IMG/VR virus record: IMGVR_UViG_3300048592_000950
Span: 1-24,121 of that record
Length of the DNA stretch: 24,121 nucleotides
Reading direction: 5' to 3' (one strand)
DNA from: a virus
Shown here: piece after piece, positions 21,299 to 24,121 of the stretch
Position numbering within the stretch: position 1 is the first letter of the stretch
Layout: every line of letters starts with the position of its first letter
The notes under the pieces: generated by a model
Told to the model about the DNA's origin: nothing
The model's input: only the letters and a program-made list of their open reading frames with translations
Databases searched by the model: none
Program-made: the position numbers and the translations under genes

Positions 21299-21595
21299 AT
21301 GGCCCTGCTTCCCAAGGTTCCCTGGACCGACATCGACGACACCCGCGTGGCCGTCGACGCCCCGGTCAGCACCGATCTCTGGATCGACACCGTCGTCGAT
21401 CTCAACTATTTGAAGGCCACGCTCACCGACGGCGTGCTGGCTCCCCAGAACTTGAACATCAACGGTCTGACGGTGGCGGCCCCTTCGACCTTCAACGACG
21501 ACGTCCAAGTGAACGCGGACGTCGTGATCACCGGAACGCTCACGGTCGGCGACTTTTTCAAGTCGAGCGATCTGATGTTCCTCACCGCCCTTTAG
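21299..21595 (+). CDS. Small fibre-like tail protein
   Basis: A 98-residue product with TAGGAGGAG before the ATG. The C-terminal half has short repeated strands typical of fibre shafts or needle bases: LNINGLTVAAPSTFNDDVQV and VVITGTLTVGDFFKSSD. The N-terminus (WTDIDDTRVAVDAPVSTDLW) could dock to the tail tip. It might be the base of a side fibre whose distal part is the next gene. Function is inferred from position after the hub and from strand pattern. Confidence 0.6.
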   Translation: MALLPKVPWTDIDDTRVAVDAPVSTDLWIDTVVDLNYLKATLTDGVLAPQNLNINGLTVAAPSTFNDDVQVNADVVITGTLTVGDFFKSSDLMFLTAL

Positions 21596-21604
21596 GAGAC
21601 GGAC

Positions 21605-21958
21605 ATGGCCGGGTACATCCTCGCAAAATTCTTCAACGGTTCGATCGCGGCCGGCAGCACGGTCACGCTGCTGACGGTCCCAGCCGGGCACCGCTACCTC
21701 ATCAAGCAGGCTTCTAGCCGCATTGACCACAATGCTTCGGCGCAGGATACCTACCTGCGCGCCAACGGGAGGACGGTCGCGTATTACAGGAATAACGGTG
21801 GTGGTGAACGGGTTTGCAATTTTTGCGCCGAAAGCGCGGATGATATGGCTGGGGGCGCCGACAACCTCGTGCTGGAAGCCGGCGACACGCTCTCCATCGT
21901 CAATCCCAGCAGCAACGCTGGCACGATGGTCGTCAGCGGCATCGATTACACCGAATAG
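21605..21958 (+). CDS. Putative small receptor-binding or tail tip protein
   Basis: A 117-residue, beta-rich protein with a jelly-roll-like pattern: GSTVTLLTVPAGHRYLIKQA, then QDTYLRANGRTVAYYRNNGG, and ending NLVLEAGDTLSIVNPSSNAG, MVVSGIDYTE. Small proteins of this form occur near tail fibres. The two Cys in VCNFC are close together. Codon use differs from the neighbours, with att, aat, gct, tat, agg and ggt codons between about 21710 and 21860. This suggests recent gain or fast change, common in host-range proteins. I do not recognise a named family. Confidence 0.6.
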   Translation: MAGYILAKFFNGSIAAGSTVTLLTVPAGHRYLIKQASSRIDHNASAQDTYLRANGRTVAYYRNNGGGERVCNFCAESADDMAGGADNLVLEAGDTLSIVNPSSNAGTMVVSGIDYTE

Positions 21959-21967
21959 GAGGCGGCC

Positions 21968-22162
21968 GTGGCCATCGTCTACATCAGCACTGAGCAGCAA
22001 GAGGCGCAGGTAATCATCCGTCACGATTACCGGATCGCGGGCAAGTACATCACCAGCGACTGCGCCGCCAAGAGCGAGGACACCGCCGAGCTGCGCGAGG
22101 AGGCCAGAGCGGCCTTCGAGACCTGGCTCACCGAAACGGGCTTCGACCCGCAAGCAGAATAG
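21968..22162 (+). CDS. Small hypothetical protein
   Basis: A 64-residue product starting at GTG behind TAGGAGGCGGCC. It has short strands (VYISTEQQEAQVIIRHDYRI) followed by an acidic helix (AELREEARAAFETWLTETG). This strand-then-helix plan is shared with the next two genes. Function unknown. Confidence 0.6.
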   Translation: MAIVYISTEQQEAQVIIRHDYRIAGKYITSDCAAKSEDTAELREEARAAFETWLTETGFDPQAE

Positions 22163-22174
22163 GAGGCACCACCC

Positions 22175-22408
22175 ATGAGCATCACCGCCGAGATCAGCGT
22201 CAAGATCCTGAAGGTCACCCAACACGGCCAGTGCGAGGCCGACGTGGAAGTCGAGATGAGCATGAACGGCAAGGCCATCGGCCGGCAGACCTACCGCGTC
22301 AACCGCACGGGCAAGGACGCTGAGCTGGTGGCCGTCGCCGCGGCCAAGAAGGACGGCGCCGCCCTGGCCCCGCCCCCCAAGAACACCCCCAAGCCCGCGG
22401 ACGAATAG
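22175..22408 (+). CDS. Small hypothetical protein
   Basis: A 77-residue product with a strong ribosome site (TAGGAGGCACCACCC). It has strands ISVKILKVTQHGQCEADVEV and GRQTYRVNRTG, a short Ala-rich helix, and a Pro/Lys-rich tail (PPPKNTPKPADE). It resembles its neighbours in layout. Function unknown. Confidence 0.6.
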   Translation: MSITAEISVKILKVTQHGQCEADVEVEMSMNGKAIGRQTYRVNRTGKDAELVAVAAAKKDGAALAPPPKNTPKPADE

Positions 22409-22438
22409 CCCGCGGTTCACCCCCATCAAGGAGCAGTC

Positions 22439-22732
22439 ATGATCCCCAGCTTCACGATCGAAGGCATCAAGCGCGCCGGCAACAGCGGCTACGCCGTCAC
22501 GGTGGCGGCGACCAACGAGGACGGCACCGAGGCCTGGCGCCGGCAGTACCTCGTCCAGAGCAAGCACGCCCAGGGCCTCAACGAGGCGCTGCAGGCGGCC
22601 ACCGAGGGCTGGCGCAAGGAGAACCCCGACCTGGCCACCGAGCTGGGCGATAAGCTGACCGCCACGGTGCAAGGCTGGATCAGCGCCGGCATGGCCAAGG
22701 CCCGCGCCTTGTTCGGCACCAAGGGCGAATAG
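22439..22732 (+). CDS. Small hypothetical protein
   Basis: A 97-residue product preceded by AAGGAGCAGTC. It has strands (FTIEGIKRAGNSGYAVTVAA, WRRQYLVQS) followed by helices (GLNEALQAATEGWRKENPD, KLTATVQGWISAGMAKARAL). The plan is like the two genes before it, with a longer helical end. Function unknown. The lysis genes follow. Confidence 0.6.
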   Translation: MIPSFTIEGIKRAGNSGYAVTVAATNEDGTEAWRRQYLVQSKHAQGLNEALQAATEGWRKENPDLATELGDKLTATVQGWISAGMAKARALFGTKGE

Positions 22733-22763
22733 CCCAGGGCCCACCTTCCACTACGGAGACGAC

Positions 22764-23213
22764 ATGGAGCTGATCTGCAGGCGCCGCCCCACGGTCAAGG
22801 ACACCACGCTCGGCGAGCTTTGGCTCGGCAACGAGCGCCTCTGCTACACGCTGGAGGACGCCGTGCGCGAGATCGCCGGCCGGCCCGTCTCCGAGTGGAA
22901 GGTGGCCGGCAAGACCGCCATCCCCGCCGGCCGCTATCGCCTGACGCTGGAGCACAGCCCCCGCTTCGGCGCCGACACCATGACGCTGAACCTCGTGCCC
23001 GGCTTTGTGGGCGTGCGCGTCCACGCCGGCAACGACGACGCCGACACCGAGGGCTGCCCTTTGCTGGGCATGGCGATCACCGACAAAGAGGAGGACGGCG
23101 GCGGGATCGTGGGCGGCACGTCTCGGCCGGCCGTGGAGAAGGTGAAGGCGCTGGTGAAGCAGGCCATCGACTGCGGCGAGGAAGTCTGGTGGCACATCAA
23201 CCCGGCCGCGTGA
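22764..23213 (+). CDS. DUF5675 family protein (possible wall-acting enzyme)
   Basis: A 149-residue protein with the full pattern of the DUF5675 family: DTTLGELWLGNERLCYTLED near the start, then GKTAIPAGRYRLTLEHSPRF near 50-70, VPGFVGVRVHAGNDDADTEG near 79-97 and a final helix with WWHINPAA. Family members are frequent in phage lysis regions and their function is not settled to my knowledge. His87 in VRVHAGN and Cys98 in TEGCPLLG are spaced and placed much like the His and Cys of L,D-transpeptidases (YkuD type, H...S-x-G-C). This hints at a cysteine-based wall enzyme. The gene lies next to a holin-like and an SLT gene, which supports a lysis or wall role. The link to YkuD is inference. Confidence 0.8.
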   Translation: MELICRRRPTVKDTTLGELWLGNERLCYTLEDAVREIAGRPVSEWKVAGKTAIPAGRYRLTLEHSPRFGADTMTLNLVPGFVGVRVHAGNDDADTEGCPLLGMAITDKEEDGGGIVGGTSRPAVEKVKALVKQAIDCGEEVWWHINPAA

Positions 23214-23225
23214 GGAGAGCGCCCC

Positions 23226-23606
23226 ATGTTCAAGCGACGCATTGAAGCCAAGCAGGTCAACAACGAGGCGGACCTGGAGCGCGAGCGCCTGGCCTACGCC
23301 CCGGTCCTGGGCAAGGACGCCTGGTACGCCTGCCTCTGGTACGCGATCTTCCGCGTGCTCACGGTCCACCTGCTGACCCCCGCCGGCATCTGGGCGCTGG
23401 TCACCACGCCGCTGGCCTTCAACATCACGGCCCGCGCGCTGCAGGCCGACACGCTGCCCGCCGGTGGCTGGTGGACCATCGGCGGCTTCGGCGCGCACAC
23501 GGTGCTGGCGTGGGTCTACCTTTGCGAGCGCTACCAGGCCCGCAACCTGCTCAGCGCCGCGGCCGACTGGATCCGCGGCCGAGCCAAGCCCAAGGAGGCC
23601 GCATGA
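23226..23606 (+). CDS. Putative holin (membrane protein)
   Basis: A 126-residue protein with a basic, charged N-terminus (about 1-28) and two or three membrane segments: WYACLWYAIFRVLTVHLLT (33-51), GIWALVTTPLAFNITARAL (54-72) and WWTIGGFGAHTVLAWVYLC (82-100). The C-terminus is a basic tail (DWIRGRAKPKEAA). Size, layout and position between DUF5675 and a transglycosylase fit a holin that forms membrane lesions at lysis. The stop overlaps the next start (ATGA). No holin family motif is certain, so another membrane protein is possible. Confidence 0.6.
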   Translation: MFKRRIEAKQVNNEADLERERLAYAPVLGKDAWYACLWYAIFRVLTVHLLTPAGIWALVTTPLAFNITARALQADTLPAGGWWTIGGFGAHTVLAWVYLCERYQARNLLSAAADWIRGRAKPKEAA

Positions 23607-24121
23607 GCAAGGACCCCTTCGAGCCTTCATTCTTCACGCTGCTGATCGGCCTGGTGGTGGTCACGCTCCTCGCGGTGCTGGCGGGCACCGGCCTGTTCGG
23701 GCTGCTGCGCCTGGCCCCCCCCTCCCACGCCGCGGCCACGGCGCCGGCCTTCACGCCTTCGCCCTACGAAAGGCTGGAGGAGTTCTACGCCGGCTGCCTC
23801 CCCGCCTGCGTGAATCTCGATCACGTCGCCGAGGTGGTGGTCAACGCCGAGGAGGCCACGGCCCACCTCTGCATCGAGGACGAGCTCAAGACCTTCCTGG
23901 CGATCGTTCACCGTGAAAGCAGCTTCAACCCCAAGACCGACGACGGCGACAGCCGGGGCGTGGCCCAGGTGCGCCGGCGCTATGAGAAGCGGCTACGCAA
24001 GGCCTGGTCCGCCCTGGGCGTCAAGCTGGGCCCGATCACCGAGATCCGCACCCAGGTCTTCATGGGCGTGATGGTCTTCCGCGACAAACTGCGCAAGGCC
24101 GAGGGCTACACGCTCGGCGCC
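23603..24121 (+). CDS. Membrane-anchored SLT lytic transglycosylase, probable endolysin (cut by window end)
   Basis: The frame is open from the ATG at 23603 to the last base, 173 codons. The start overlaps the holin stop as ATGA, with AAGGAGGCC upstream. Residues 9-38 are a hydrophobic segment (SFFTLLIGLVVVTLLAVLAG) with the charged end on the cytoplasmic side, so the rest would face the periplasm. A Pro/Ala linker follows. The SLT-type motif FLAIVHRESSFNPK, with the likely catalytic Glu105, and SRGVAQVRRRYEKRL identify a lysozyme-like transglycosylase that cuts peptidoglycan glycan strands. The anchor could be of signal-anchor-release type, which delays activity until lysis. The C-terminus is outside the window, so the length is unknown. 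Confidence 0.8.
   Translation, partial: MSKDPFEPSFFTLLIGLVVVTLLAVLAGTGLFGLLRLAPPSHAAATAPAFTPSPYERLEEFYAGCLPACVNLDHVAEVVVNAEEATAHLCIEDELKTFLAIVHRESSFNPKTDDGDSRGVAQVRRRYEKRLRKAWSALGVKLGPITEIRTQVFMGVMVFRDKLRKAEGYTLGA

Larger units (their letters stand above)
21287..22166 (+). promoter_or_regulatory. Repeated stop/ribosome-site motif TAGGAG(G) joining four small genes
   Basis: Four gene borders in a row share the same form: TAGGAGG at 21287-21293, TAGGAGA at 21593-21599, TAGGAGG at 21956-21962 and TAGGAGG at 22160-22166. Each contains the TAG stop of one gene and the Shine-Dalgarno sequence of the next, five to eight bases before the start. This suggests linked translation of the whole cassette, perhaps made by duplication or exchange at matching borders. 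Confidence 0.55.

Noticed and set aside
1-24121. CRISPR arrays, insertion sequences, tRNA genes, integrase or attachment sites
   Set aside because: No regularly spaced repeats, transposase or integrase motifs, or tRNA-like folds were seen on reading both strands.

Overview
The window reads as part of a tailed bacteriophage or prophage with a siphovirus-type plan (long non-contractile tail). No sheath, baseplate-wedge or integrase gene is visible. The DNA is strongly GC-rich (I estimate about two thirds G+C) and third codon positions are almost always G or C, so the host is a high-GC bacterium. A transglycosylase with an N-terminal membrane segment at the right edge would fit a diderm host. 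The sequence alone does not name the genus. Every gene I can support is on the + strand, tightly packed, often with ATGA, GTGA or TAATG overlaps, as in one late operon.

Layout, left to right. Head module, part 1 (2-4407): C-terminal part of the large terminase, a small unknown protein, the portal with an unusual N-terminal extension and acidic tail, and a Mu gpF/SPP1 gp7-type minor head protein. Then come four small or medium unknown genes (4410-5851), one with a C2H2-like zinc site. The last holds a perfect 18-bp palindrome with the core of a chromosomal parS (ParB-binding) site. A lower-GC, non-coding stretch follows (5852-6010) with a promoter-like sequence, an operator-like dyad and a hairpin ending in T5.

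Head module, part 2 (6011-9441): prohead protease fused to a scaffold, with an internal start that should make free scaffold (like lambda C/Nu3), then a decoration protein, the major capsid protein and a strong intrinsic terminator. Next (9459-12201) come a basic-tailed unknown protein, two beta-rich virion proteins including a probable head fibre, a small unknown protein and a XhlA-like coiled-coil membrane protein.

Connector and tail module (12206-21289): head-tail connector candidates, an HK97 gp10-like neck protein, a tail-terminator candidate, a tail tube protein with an Ig-like insertion, tail chaperones G and G-T joined by a -1 frameshift at GGGAAAA, a short tape measure (563 aa, about 84 nm of tail at 0.15 nm per residue), a distal-tail-like protein with a possible lectin-type domain, and a tail hub protein. 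Small fibre-like and unknown genes follow (21299-22732), several with the stop codon built into the ribosome binding site (TAGGAGG). A lysis region closes the window: a DUF5675 protein, a holin-like membrane protein and a membrane-anchored SLT transglycosylase cut by the window end.

The most notable items are the parS-like site in a phage structural operon, the two stoichiometry devices (nested scaffold start and G/G-T frameshift), the regulatory island before the protease, and the DUF5675 protein with His and Cys placed as in L,D-transpeptidases.
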